Of a stretch of DNA of 64,000 nucleotides, positions 1-10,768 are shown piece by piece. A model generated the notes under the pieces. That model made no database searches and was not told the origin of the DNA. It saw only the letters and a list, made by a program, of their open reading frames with translations. Source of the stretch: Trachythela sp. YZ-2020 (taxonomy: Eukaryota; Cnidaria; Anthozoa; Malacalcyonacea; Clavulariidae); contig JADLSH010000367.1 in assembly GCA_016169945.1 (NCBI GenBank), forward strand, positions 2,790,001 to 2,854,000. The letters run 5' to 3'. Every line of letters starts with the position of its first letter. The first letter of the stretch is position 1. The position numbers were made by a program, and so were the translations under genes.

Positions 1-76
1 AATGTGATTTCCTTTTTGGTACAAGTGCTTGCAATTATTCATTAAATTACATATATTTGTCAACAGTAAAACAGCC

Positions 77-3000
77 ATGAGCCATTTCCAGTTTGAATCC
101 GCCATCGAAGACTGTCTGGAAAAGTTTAGTGCACCGCTAACAAGGGTCACAACACCACGCTGGAAAAGGAACAGCAGTCGAGATTGCATTCCGTTGTCTC
201 CCTACAATGGCAACAGATCGCTGAAAACTCCGTGTAAAACTCCAAAGAGAAAGACGGGCAAGACGCCATTGAAGACACCTAAGTCAAGGAAGACTCCTCA
301 TAAAACGCCTGGTAAAACAACGCCGCATGTTGATCGCTTCATACCTAACAGGACTACAATGGACAATGATAAAAACTATTTCCAACTTGTGAGTGAAGTA
401 GACAAAGAAATAAAAGAAAATGAGCTTAGTCCTGAAGCTCTTGAAAAAGTTCACTATGAGAGAGCGATGAAAGACAACTTGGAAGATGAATCTGATTCAA
501 GAATCCTTCATTTCAAACAAAAAGCTCCTGCAGCCCGAGAAGGTTGGTATAGTCTGCTTTGCACAGAAAAAAGTTTTAAATTTCTGCAATAAAACATATC
601 TTGTGTACTTCACAGTTTACCATGCCCAAGTATTACCCAAAATAGAATGTAGTACATTCCTAACGTCATGAAATGTACATCGTATGAATGGCAACAGCTG
701 ATTTGTCTGCAGGAAATTGTGCTGTGATCAATGGCAGTGCCAGGATTGGAAAACACTTTCTTGCAGGCACATATTAAAAGTCATTGATAGAAAACTAATA
801 TCAAGTATAAAGCCATAAAGAACTAAGCTGAGTCAACTGACTATAGTAATTTATGGCTCATAAAGTTACAAATTAGAAAATAGCCCTTGGAGAGAACCGA
901 TGAACTCAATTCATTTACCTGGAACAATAAGTCTCATTGATTTGCTGGGAAAAAAGTGAGCCCAACTGCCAGATCACATATGGATCACGTCAGTCTTCCA
1001 CGCCATCCATACGTCAGTTTCAGTCCCCTTTCACACTATCACTGGGTGGTTCGTACGTCAGTTTCAGTCCTCCACAACTTATTTACTGCACGGTCCGTAC
1101 GTCAACTCTAGTTTTGTATTATTTTTTTGAAAAAAACAGTTTTTTGCAAAACGAAGTAGTTTCTCCTTTGTAACTGGCTATGAAAGATTACAGAAGGAAG
1201 ACTAGGAAGATAATATATCTTTCATTGAAGTAAGTCAATTAAAGCAAGTTTTCTCAGTGTTTTTTTTCAAACAGCGAAAATATTTTGTTTTTTGTCAGTC
1301 GTATAAGCTAGTTTGTGAAAAAAGTTTATGAAAGCCATAAAAATATGGGATAAGATAAGCTATTGTGCAGTTTTTAACAAATATTCAAAAACAAATTCTA
1401 TTTTCGTGAACTTATTTTGAACTTTGGCCATTGTGAAATCAATCCCGTTTGATGATGTAGGCACTGTTATTTTGGCTTCACTTTTCACCCACCAGTTATC
1501 GTTCCAGGTAAACAAATTGAGTTCACTCAGGAGCAGTGCTCAGGAGAGAACTGGGGGTGTGTTCTCCCCAGTCCTTCCTGTGGCTGTGATCGGCTTGGTG
1601 ATCATGCAGCTAATAATAGTTCATATTTGAATTGTAATTGTCATGACAGTAAGCCAGTTCAGAGTTTCAGGATAAAATTGCAGTTGAATCCTAACATGTA
1701 GCTGAGACTGGAATAATTAAAATAAGCATTCAACTGTCCAATCATCATTCGAATATGCAAAAATTGCTCAAAGAACAAATACTTTCCTCACAGTTGACAT
1801 GCTTCAAGTTAGAAAATTTATTCCCTTAAGTGCACCTTTCTTTATTTTTCTTACACAGAAGACAGTTCTATTGTGACTATATGTGAAACACAAATGAATG
1901 ATTGAACAGTTGAATACTTTGATATGCTTATTGTTTGACTTGCCAATGACAATGAAAACTTGTCGACTGTTACGAACAAGTGAACTTTTCAAGGGAAAAT
2001 TGGCTTATCTGGATGGGGCCGTTCAACAATTACATCATCAATTTTAGCACCCCCCCCCCCTTCCCCCCACTGTCATCACTTGTCATCAGCCAACCTAACC
2101 CCATATTGATTGTGTAACTGTCATCTAACACCCCCCCCTTTCCTAGAAGCAAAAATTAGGAAGGATTCATTATATATGTGTGTACATGAATTATTATGCT
2201 GAAAACTTCAAACCAATCACGTTTTAACTAAGCTTGAAACCTATACTTTAAGTAAAATATTTTCATAGTTTGTTGTTTTTATGCTGATATAAAGTAATTA
2301 TCATGAGTAATAGTGACTGCAAAATCTGACCTGTTGATGACACCTTTCTTTATTTTTCTTACACAGAAGACAGTTCTATTGTGACTATATGTGAAACACA
2401 AATTAATATATTTGATTCACTGTACAGGTATATCCTTCAAGGGAAAACAATTGACCCTGTATTTGGATGTCTTCATTAACTTCATTCTCAATGAAAAACA
2501 ATTCTTATTACAGGTTATCAGAACAATCTTCGTGTTGTTTATTGTCAAAACCGTGGATCATCGAAAACAAAAAGCAGTCGATATATCTCGAAAGTCCCTG
2601 AAAAGATCTTAGATGCACCTGACCTTTTGAATGACTTTTGTAAGTTATTGAACTCTAGCTATGAGCTCTATACAGATAGGATACCATTTGGTATTACTGT
2701 TTGATGGCCAGCATTCGAAATCTTGAAAAAATACTTTTTAATGCTTCCTTATACTCCTTTTATATTTTCTAGATTTGAATTTGGTTGACTGGGGTTCAAG
2801 TAATTGCATTGCGATTGGTTTGGGACCCAGTGTATATATATGGAACTATGAAACACAAGCAACGAAACATTTGCTAGAAATACCAAATAATGATTATGTG
2901 TCAAGTGTATCATGGGTGAAAGATGGCAATGTTCTAGCAATTGGCAGTAGTAATAGTTGTATTGAAGTAAGTGAACTTTACTGAGTTGTATATGCAATAT

Positions 3001-6000
3001 ACATGCATGAGTTACCAAGCTTTAGATTGACGTAATTTAGGCACACCCGCTATCATCGTGATGTAACACCATCATATCATCCCATTCTCTTCCCCACAGC
3101 AAATGTACATGCTCGCCTTCAGCCATTAAAATTGCCCTTCTGCACTCCCTCTCTCTCTCAGTGGTGGACACTAGGGTGGGGGGGGCGACCTTGCTGTGTG
3201 TGTGAACTTGCTGTGTGTGTGAACTTGCTGTGTGTTCTCAAACAATCGAGACTATCGTGATTTTGTTGTACTCTGTTTGTAGCTTTGGGATGTTGAGAAA
3301 GAAAAATGTTTACGAACTCTGTCAGGTCATGCTGGAAGAGTAGGATCATTAGCATGGAATTCGTCTACTCTTTCAAGGTAATTTTCATAATACAGTAGTT
3401 TATGTTTATAACTCTTCAAGTAATTATAACTCTTCAAGTAATTTATATAACTCTTCAAGTAATTATAACTCTTCAAGTTTATAACTCTCCCTAACAGCAC
3501 AGAGAGCTTTAGTCACAGAGTAGACACTATAAAGAGGTTTCACTGTGTATCAAATCCTAATGTTTTGAGCGTAACCAATGCTTAGCCAGTGCGCAAAGGA
3601 GAGGCTCTCACCCCCCCCCCGAAAACATTCAAAATGGAGGGCATTTTTAGACGTAAAAATACCGCAAAAATTCGAGTTAACTATTTAATGTTGTTAATCA
3701 CAACTTCAGTCAAGGTAAACCGTTATAAAGAAAGTAACAAGGGTTTCTTATGCCGGTTATTTTCCGAAAATATCGGCCGCCATCTTGTTCGGGGGGGTGA
3801 ATGCCTCTCGTTACCGCACTGGCTAGGAACATGGCGGCCGGCCGATAATTTAAGAAAATAAAGAAAAAAAATTCAAAATAGGAATAAAACAAGACGAGTT
3901 TGAGAGACTGTGAATTTTCCACTCTATTTTAAAGTCATCATCAGACAGAATAGCGGCCGGTTACGCATTTTGCCTGAAGTGAGACCTCTGTATAGTGTCT
4001 ACTCTGTGCTTTAGTACTGACTACGAGTACGATATTCGTCATTTTCGCGTGTTGTTTGCATACGCCATCTCGCAAAAGTCGTAGTCGTCGTGATTTTGAG
4101 TACGACATTTATCAAAAATCTCGTAGTCAAAAGCCCGACGACTACGACTTTTGCGAGATGGCGTATACAAACAACACGGCGTTTGGCGCGAAAATGACGA
4201 ATCTCGTACTCGTAGTCCTTGCTAAAGCTCCCTAATATTTTGCCATCTGTCTAATCAAATTGACGCATTTTGACCTTCCTGTACTAATTAAAAGTAGCTA
4301 AAATGCTTTAACTCAAGTTACATTGAGTCCAGTATATGTAGACGTCTGCAATAACCTGGCAGTTGCATCCGTTTCTTTTAAAATTACCTGCAAAACATGG
4401 AAGAAACGCCAACCTGCGACTCTAAGTATGTGCTGTACAAAATATTCTTTAAATAGCTGTAATAATGGTGAACTTGCTTCATGTTGGATGAGAGAAGCAA
4501 CTTATTATAATAAGAAGACCAGAAATACTTTTCGTTGATGGTCTAGTAGTCGGACTATTGCTTTTTGATACTTTAAGTGGTCTATGAACGGGTACTGTGT
4601 ACCGGGGTACGTACGCAAAGGGTCTGGGTGACAAGAAAGCATGTACCAAGGACAGGAGAAAGTGGCAAAGTGTCTATGTATTGTGTCTGTATTAAATAGT
4701 GGAGAATTGCTCTTTAAAGCAATTGCATGGTTTTTCTTCATAAAGTGGTGGTCGAACTGGCAAGATAATTAATCATGACGTAAGAATTGCAGAACATATC
4801 GTGTCAACACTTCATGAGCATACACAAGATGTGTGTGGTCTAGCATGGTCACCAGATGGACGTATGCTGGCAAGTGGTGGCAATGATAATCTCTTAAATA
4901 TTTGGTCACCACTTGTTGCTGGTCAAGTTCCTTTGCACTCTCTCACTCATCACCAAGCTGCAGTCAAGGTTAGTATAATCACAATCAAACTTGATGTGTA
5001 CTCGTGCTCAAGTTTAAAAACCCACTATTGTGGATATTAAAAATTACCACAAATCCGGGATACAAGATCTTTCCCACTTCGATAAAAAGTCAGCAATTAA
5101 TTTGAAATTTTATAAACGTTTGCTAGATTCGTATTGTAAAATAAGTCTAAGGTATTTTGTCTATTCTTGCTTGTCATAGCTGCCTGTCTGTGCATAGCCA
5201 CGCAGGCTAGTCTGTACAGTAAGTGGTAAAATTCGTCGTTTACTTCGCTCAGCCGGCCTCCGAGATTGTTCCAGATAAAGACGACTTCAAATGCTTCTTC
5301 AAATTTCCTTTTGCTTTTTTCATGTTATTTAGCCAATTTTATCTGCTCGATCACAGTTTTGCCCGCTTTAACCCTTGTTTGAAAGCGTAATGAGCTAGGG
5401 TATGGGGTAACTGATAGGAACTTAAATTAAATTATCTACCGCAGTATTGTTTAAAAACGAGTTATTTACACAAATTGCGCCCGTGCGCAAAACGGACTTG
5501 ACTGCCACTTTTCGAACCGTGTTCCTATATTAATATACAGCAAATGAATTGAAGAATATTTTTAATTGTTTTTAAGCAGCCAGCCAAGCACTTGCAGTAA
5601 GATTTTGCACTAATGTCAATGAAAAAGAGGAGTAAACTGTAATCTTTATTTCCTGTGTATACAGGCAGTGTCCTGGTGTCCATGGCAAAGCAACGTGTTG
5701 GCAAGTGGTGGCGGTACAGCAGATCGTTTTATACGGATGTGGAATGTAACTACTGGAGAATGTCTCAATAGTATTGATACCAAGTCACAGGTAACAGCAT
5801 AGTGCCAAACTGTAAATTCATCTCATTTAAGTATATATAAGTGCTCATTACATACGACATTCCAACTCAGAAAATCGTTCGGGCAAAATATGCTGTGTGT
5901 GTGCGACTTTCAGAGTTCGAAAATTTCATAAGAATATTTATAAGAAATTTAAAGGAAGTTTAAACTTTAGAAATTTGAGCTCTGCTTACAAAATCGTGTC

Positions 6001-6900
6001 CTAAAGCTTCGCTTGTCGGTTTTGAGACTCTGATCTGAAAGTAGACTGGATAGCGCAGCCCACTCTTCACTGGTGCAAAATATTAAAACAATTAAAAGTT
6101 TGTTATATAGACAATAGAAACCCATCATTACAAAGGACCATGCAAATGTAGGCCTAGCCTCGTAGCCTGCGTCATGGGACTGCCCGCAGGCTAATGTAGA
6201 CCCAGATTTATGTTGGCGTGCGCTGGCGATATCGCGCGCCCCAGATATTTGCTCTGATCACGCTAGCAAAAGCAAAAGCACGGTTACATTGATCACAATC
6301 AAACCACATGTGTACGTAAAGTATTGAAGCAGGTCACCTATTTAATGCATCCAGAGTTAAACATGTATGGCGTAAATGGGTTAAACTTCCGATTTTACGA
6401 TTCAGTACTGACTGTAACACAAAACATTTACCATAGTGTTTTTGTAACTGGAACAAGTCGCACCATTATCACATCAACTCGTATCTACAGTGTAATGACT
6501 TGGAAATTCCAATGCATTGTGACCTATATTAGCTAAAATTAGCCTGCAATGGTCGTTATAACGAATACATTTTCTAATGATTTTCCTATAGATATCTAGT
6601 ATATTATGGTCGAAAGAGTACAAGGAACTTATTACTGGACATGGTTTCTCTATGAATCAACTGACCATCTGGAAATATCCATCAATGACGAGAGTAGCTG
6701 ATCTCGTAGATCACAGTGCTCGTGTATTGTGTATGAGTATGTCGCCAAGTGGTGAGCATGTTGCTTCAGCTGGAGCAGATGAAACACTCAGAATATGGAA
6801 ATGTTTTGATCGAAGTCAACTGAAGAAAAAATCTGCTGCTGGTGGACTTGTTAAGAAGCCCTCGAAGACAAATCTCAACATGATTAATAAAATCAGATGA
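77..6900 (+). CDS. cdc20: Cdc20, WD40 activator of the anaphase-promoting complex (7 coding exons)
   Basis: Coding exons are 77-542, 2514-2639, 2773-2966, 3283-3377, 4746-4968, 5665-5790 and 6592-6900; all introns are GT-AG and phases match, giving 512 residues, close to vertebrate Cdc20 (about 500). Cdc20 recruits substrates to the APC/C and is held by Mad2 in the spindle checkpoint. Residues 1-155 hold six KTP sites (50-78), a C-box DRFIPNR (86-92), a KEN-like K113-E-N and a Mad2-binding-type motif RILH (142-145). Residues 156-500 form the WD40 propeller, with typical blades such as [10 protein letters not shown] and [13 protein letters not shown]. The protein ends in the IR tail used to dock on the APC/C. 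The RILH motif and short N-terminus favour Cdc20 over Cdh1/Fzr. The start at 77 is the first ATG that gives the expected N-terminus; TTTGTCAACAG just upstream may be the acceptor of a 5'-UTR intron. Family assignment is firm; function here is inferred. Confidence 0.95.
543..2513 (+). other. Cdc20 intron 1
   Basis: Donor GTTGGT at 543 and acceptor CAG at 2511-2513. It is AT-rich with a short run of C around 2049-2060 and the 63-base direct repeat described separately. Short open frames (for example 937-1173 and 1424-1630) have no recognisable protein features and I treat them as chance. Confidence 0.8.
1833..2403 (+). repeat. Pair of identical 63-base direct repeats in Cdc20 intron 1
   Basis: Positions 1833-1895 and 2341-2403 are identical over 63 bases, 508 bases apart. 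Each copy contains a pyrimidine-rich stretch ending in ACACAG, which looks like a splice acceptor, followed by AAGACAGTTCTATTG. The sequence between the copies is unrelated. It may be a segmental duplication or two copies of a short repeat. Confidence 0.85.
3416..3488 (+). repeat. Tandem repeat, unit about TATAACTCTTCAAGTAAT
   Basis: About four imperfect units containing TATAACTCTTCAAGT lie in tandem in Cdc20 intron 4, just before a nested transposon cluster. Unit length varies through small A/T insertions. Confidence 0.8.
3501..4232. mobile_element. Foldback element split by the 3514-4008 insertion
   Basis: About 70 bases at 4021-4092 (ACTACGAGTACGATATTCGT onward) are the reverse complement of 4137-4218, around a short AT-rich loop. 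The right end reads CTAAAGCTCCCT; its complement AGGGAGCTTTAG resembles AGAGAGCTTTAGT at 3501-3513, so the left tip was separated from the rest by the nested element. No coding content. Confidence 0.75.
3514..4008. mobile_element. Miniature inverted-repeat element, 495 bases, 7-base target duplication
   Basis: Both ends begin CACAGAGTAGACACTATA (left 3514, reverse complement right at 4008) and stay similar for about 32 bases. CTTTAGT flanks it at 3507-3513 and 4009-4015, a 7-base target duplication. A second inner inverted repeat (GCCAGTGCG...GAGAGGC at 3586-3610 and its complement near 3804-3827) gives it long foldback character. No transposase is present. The CACAG start and 7-base duplication match the P-type element at 14104-20594, so it may be a P-type derivative; that is inference. 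It sits in Cdc20 intron 4, inside another foldback. Confidence 0.85.
4969..6591 (+). other. Cdc20 introns 5 and 6 around exon 5665-5790
   Basis: Apart from the coding exon 5665-5790 I see only AT-rich sequence and a 31-base palindromic insertion-like motif at 6163-6193 (arms TAGCCTGCG and CGCAGGCTA). The open frame at 6324-6536 has no recognisable features. Confidence 0.7.
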
Positions 6901-7531
6901 AAGCACTGAAGATCGACTTTGTCCTTGGTGTTTCCTGGAATGATCAAGTTTGGATGTCTTCTTCGTGCCGCTATCTTCAAGTGATCCAGCTCTTTGTGAT
7001 CAGGAAAATGGTCGATGCTTCATGTGACTTCAGTTCCCCGGTCTTATGCATGTTTTGACTTTTTTCAAAGTTTATCATTTACGAGAACTGTGACATTAGG
7101 TATTCATATTTGAGACCTTATATCACATTATTGATAAAACAGAGTATGAAAAGTACATTACTCTTGACTATATCTGCGGGCAGGTATATACATTAACAGT
7201 TGGTCACTTCCCGTTGTATGACTGGCTCCATGATGGTCATTACCACTTTAGATAATATATAGGATTGTTGTTGGACAGTGTAATATAAATCGTAATATAA
7301 TATAATATATAGTAACTATTTATTAGTCAATTTGAAGATGTACAAAGGTTTACATTTTTCAGATGTTTTCATGTACCGTATTATTGTTTCTTTAATTATA
7401 AGTTATCTAAAATATAGTTTTCATTTTATCATTGTTTGCCGTGTTGTACGGTTGACTAAAGGTTTTTCTCCTTATAAATGAGAATAACGAAGGCAACAAA
7501 TAGATATTTGCTCGCAGTTTCTGCAGATAGT

Positions 7532-8067
7532 AGAGACCTTTAGATTCAGGTTTACCGCAAACCTGTAACCGCCGTTTGACGTTAGCGGTTTGCCGTTTGC
7601 GGTTCGAACATTTTTCGACTTCGATTTGAACTTCTTAGATGAACATTTTTCGACTTAGATTTGAAGTCGACTCAGATGATGTTCTTCGAAGGATCTAAAC
7701 GAGAGGTGAAATGCGCTTTATAAGTCTTAAAGTCTACCGAAGAATCAAGTGTTGATCGCCGCCATGTTGGATTTCGCTCCTCCAAGCGTATCATGTTCGA
7801 GTCAAAATAAAATGCGAAGAATCAACTATTTCGACTTCAAATTCGTCTTTCCTGCTAGAATGATAAGTACTGTGCATGCGCATAGTGTGGATACGTGAAA
7901 CATGATATAAAAAAAAACAAATAAACCCTGAGGGAAATTACAAACGTGTAGACCCACCTCTTGACGTCCAAAACTCGCGTTGAAAACCTCAAACGTGGCG
8001 TCGGGATAGGGTCATGTGACCCGTAGACGTTAGCGGTTCGGCGTAAACCTCGATCTTAAAGGTCTCT
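7532..8067. mobile_element. Miniature inverted-repeat element, 536 bases
   Basis: The left end AGAGACCTTTAGATTCAGG and the reverse complement of the right end (AGAGACCTTTAAGATCGAGG) match over about 27 bases including GTTTAC. The interior has GC-richer repeats such as GACGTTAGCGGTT near both ends. I could not define a clear target duplication, so the family is unassigned. Confidence 0.75.
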
Positions 8068-9008
8068 AATAACGAGTTATAGTCCTAATAAGTAGCAAAA
8101 TTATGCAATTTTTAATGATACGGCAGAGCGATGCCCATTCAACAGGCATTTTCTGCAATCTGTCTTGCGAATCCTCTCACTTGAAACTGGCAAGTGATTT
8201 CACATGCTGCACCCGTATAGTTCTGTTGCGAAATAATGATAAATAGACTTTAAAGATCCAGACGCGATTCTTCAGTTTTTGAAAGGAAATAAAACCGTCC
8301 TCTCTATATATATATGTGTATATGTATATTATATATGTGGAAGGAAATTTTAAAAAGAAGCGGACCAAATAACTCTGTCTGGGCCTTAAGACACAACCGT
8401 GCCAGATCCGTTATACTTTTGCGCTATGTAACGCTAAAGTGTCCCTATTACCTCCGTTCCATTGCCTGCAGACAGACTGTGTGAACAGCAGTGCAATACT
8501 CTTGATGAGTAAGGACAACAAAAATATATTCTGTTTCTGGTCAGCGCGCGCGTCATTTTTAACTGCGCGTCAACGTGTTTTTTTTTGCAAATACGTTCCA
8601 TCAATATCCTTGCAAAATGAAGTACTCTTAAACTCTATTAAACCTACAAATTTGGTGACAGTTTAGTATTAAAAGCATAAAAAATCACTACACTTTATAA
8701 AAACTCCTTATTAACGTCACGTCAATTCTGCACAAACCCACTGATTGGCCTAAGCTCTTTCTTCAGTAAGCTCTTAAAAGTCACAGGATATATCTGTTTA
8801 TAATTTCACCTCGGGTATGGAATATGGGGATAGAATCGGATAAAATTTTCTAATTTCTGCAATTATAGTATAATTTGAAAAATAAAATATGTGACACTTG
8901 GAAGAAATTGATCACGTTGTAAGCGTTGAAATAGCTGAAACTATAAACTACTGTATTGTGTATTTTTCTGCACAGAAAGAAAATATGAGTTAACGTGATA
9001 ATCCCACG

Positions 9009-9389
9009 CAGTGGCGCCGTGGCCGGGGAGGCCAGGGGGGCCATGGCCCCCCCTATCGTTGAGACCCGTCGGAAAATTGGAAATTTGTTATGTTGTCGGA
9101 ATCTTCATGGTGAAGCATACCTGCATATACGAATGCGAAAACATGTTGATGAAATATCGGAAATCAAACTCAGTTTACGTTTTCAGAATAGAAGTTTATA
9201 GAATAGCTAATATTCATACAATTCAACAACATTAGGATAGATTGTCGGAATTTGCCTGTATAAACAGTATAGTCCGGAAAAAAACATTTTTAACACCCCC
9301 CCCCCCGTCGACAACAAAAGCAACAATGTTTTTTCCGAATATTGTCGGAAAATGCTGCGCTTGGCCCCCCCTAACCCACGACGCCACTG
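9009..9389. mobile_element. hAT-type miniature element with 8-base target duplication ATCCCACG
   Basis: The left end is CAGTGGCGCCGTGG and the complement of the right end is CAGTGGCGTCGTGG. ATCCCACG occurs immediately before (9001-9008) and after (9390-9397). An 8-base duplication with CAGTG/CAGGG ends is the hAT superfamily signature. The 381-base interior has C/G runs and no transposase, so it is non-autonomous. The intact duplication suggests no later rearrangement. Confidence 0.9.
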
Positions 9390-10208
9390 ATCCCACGGGG
9401 CTAGATCAATCCTTCTAGTTCGTCTGGACTTTTACTATATGTAGTGCAAAATGTAGATGGTATAAAATATACGTGAAGAACCTCTGTCAAAACTGTTATT
9501 GTGCTAAAGTTTAATTATTATTTAAAACCCTTACGTTGTGAAATGGCTAAATAATTGTCTGGGCTTGGCCAATGTTCCCTGTTCTTCACAATCATGCCTG
9601 ACGTTCAGCCAATCACTGTGCCGTTGTTTTCAAACGGGCAAAATGTTATAATTTCATTTATAATATGATTTTTAATCATTAGAGATTGTGATAAATATTA
9701 AAACCCATGCACAGCTTTTAATGCTAATCATAATCTCCAACGAAGTCACGGATAAATACTATATTCGTGAATTATACAAGATGTTCTTACCGTGCCACAT
9801 TGCTAGGAAAAGATTAGAAAAACTCTATAGCTTGTCTAGCATAATCACACCGAGAATCAATTACACCCAAAATAGACGCTGAGAGTAAAAGGCACAACAT
9901 AAAATATAAATTATATAAGATTAAGCAATGATAACCGAATTAATGTGTACGCCTCCACTATATAACCTAATGGCTTCTTCCTTGATATCATGCCATGAGT
10001 TTGAACTTTGATAACAGGAAAAATACATCCATGTTGTCCAGCTGTGATGATAAAATACTTTTTAATGTGAAAACCATTAGATGAGAGACGGATAAATTTA
10101 CGCTTAAATAGAATGTATAAAAAAGCTAGGAGGAAATAATTAAGAGGGTTTTTGACAGTTTTTTACCTCAAAAGACGTGGTCAGTTTAAGGTTACATCAC
10201 GTGATAGA

Positions 10209-10768
10209 CATGCGTTATGGTAGATTGGACATTGCGCAACGAATTTTAGGTGTAGTTTTACCAAATTTTCAGTGGAAAAAAGACAGAAAAAATGCTGATT
10301 GAAAAACGTCGTTTGATGGGTGTTCAGGTAAAACTGAATAAAAATATAGGTACTCCATAAAAACAAAAAATAAGTGTACAGTTTACCCCAAATTTTGTCT
10401 ATAAATATCGCAATTTGAATCTTCATAAGTAAAGTAAAAAAATCGTGTGCGGAAACTTTCTCTTCTTTAATGGTTTATTTTTATAGTGATCATTAATTGA
10501 TCTAGTCATGATACGTTATTTTTACTTTACTTATGAAGATTCAAATTGCGATATCTAGACATACTTTGGGGTAAAGTGTGCACTTATTTTTTTGTTTTTG
10601 TGGAGTACCTATATTTTTGTTTAGTCAAACAAAACTTGAAAGGTTTGTCTAAACACCTATCAAACGAAATTTTGCGAAATCAGCATTTTACTGGCTTTCT
10701 TCACTGAAATTTTGGTACTAACTACACCTAAAATTCGTTGCGCAATGTCCAATCTACAATAACGCATG
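10209..10768. repeat. Long foldback repeat, arms about 235 bases
   Basis: The sequence from CATGCGTTATGGTAGATTGG (10209) to about 10443 is repeated in reverse complement at 10512-10768 with scattered substitutions and small gaps. Shared blocks include GCAATTTGAATCTTCATAAG and ACGAATTTTAGGTGTAGTT. A DNA copy could form a near full-length hairpin. There is no coding capacity and no clear target duplication. Confidence 0.85.
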
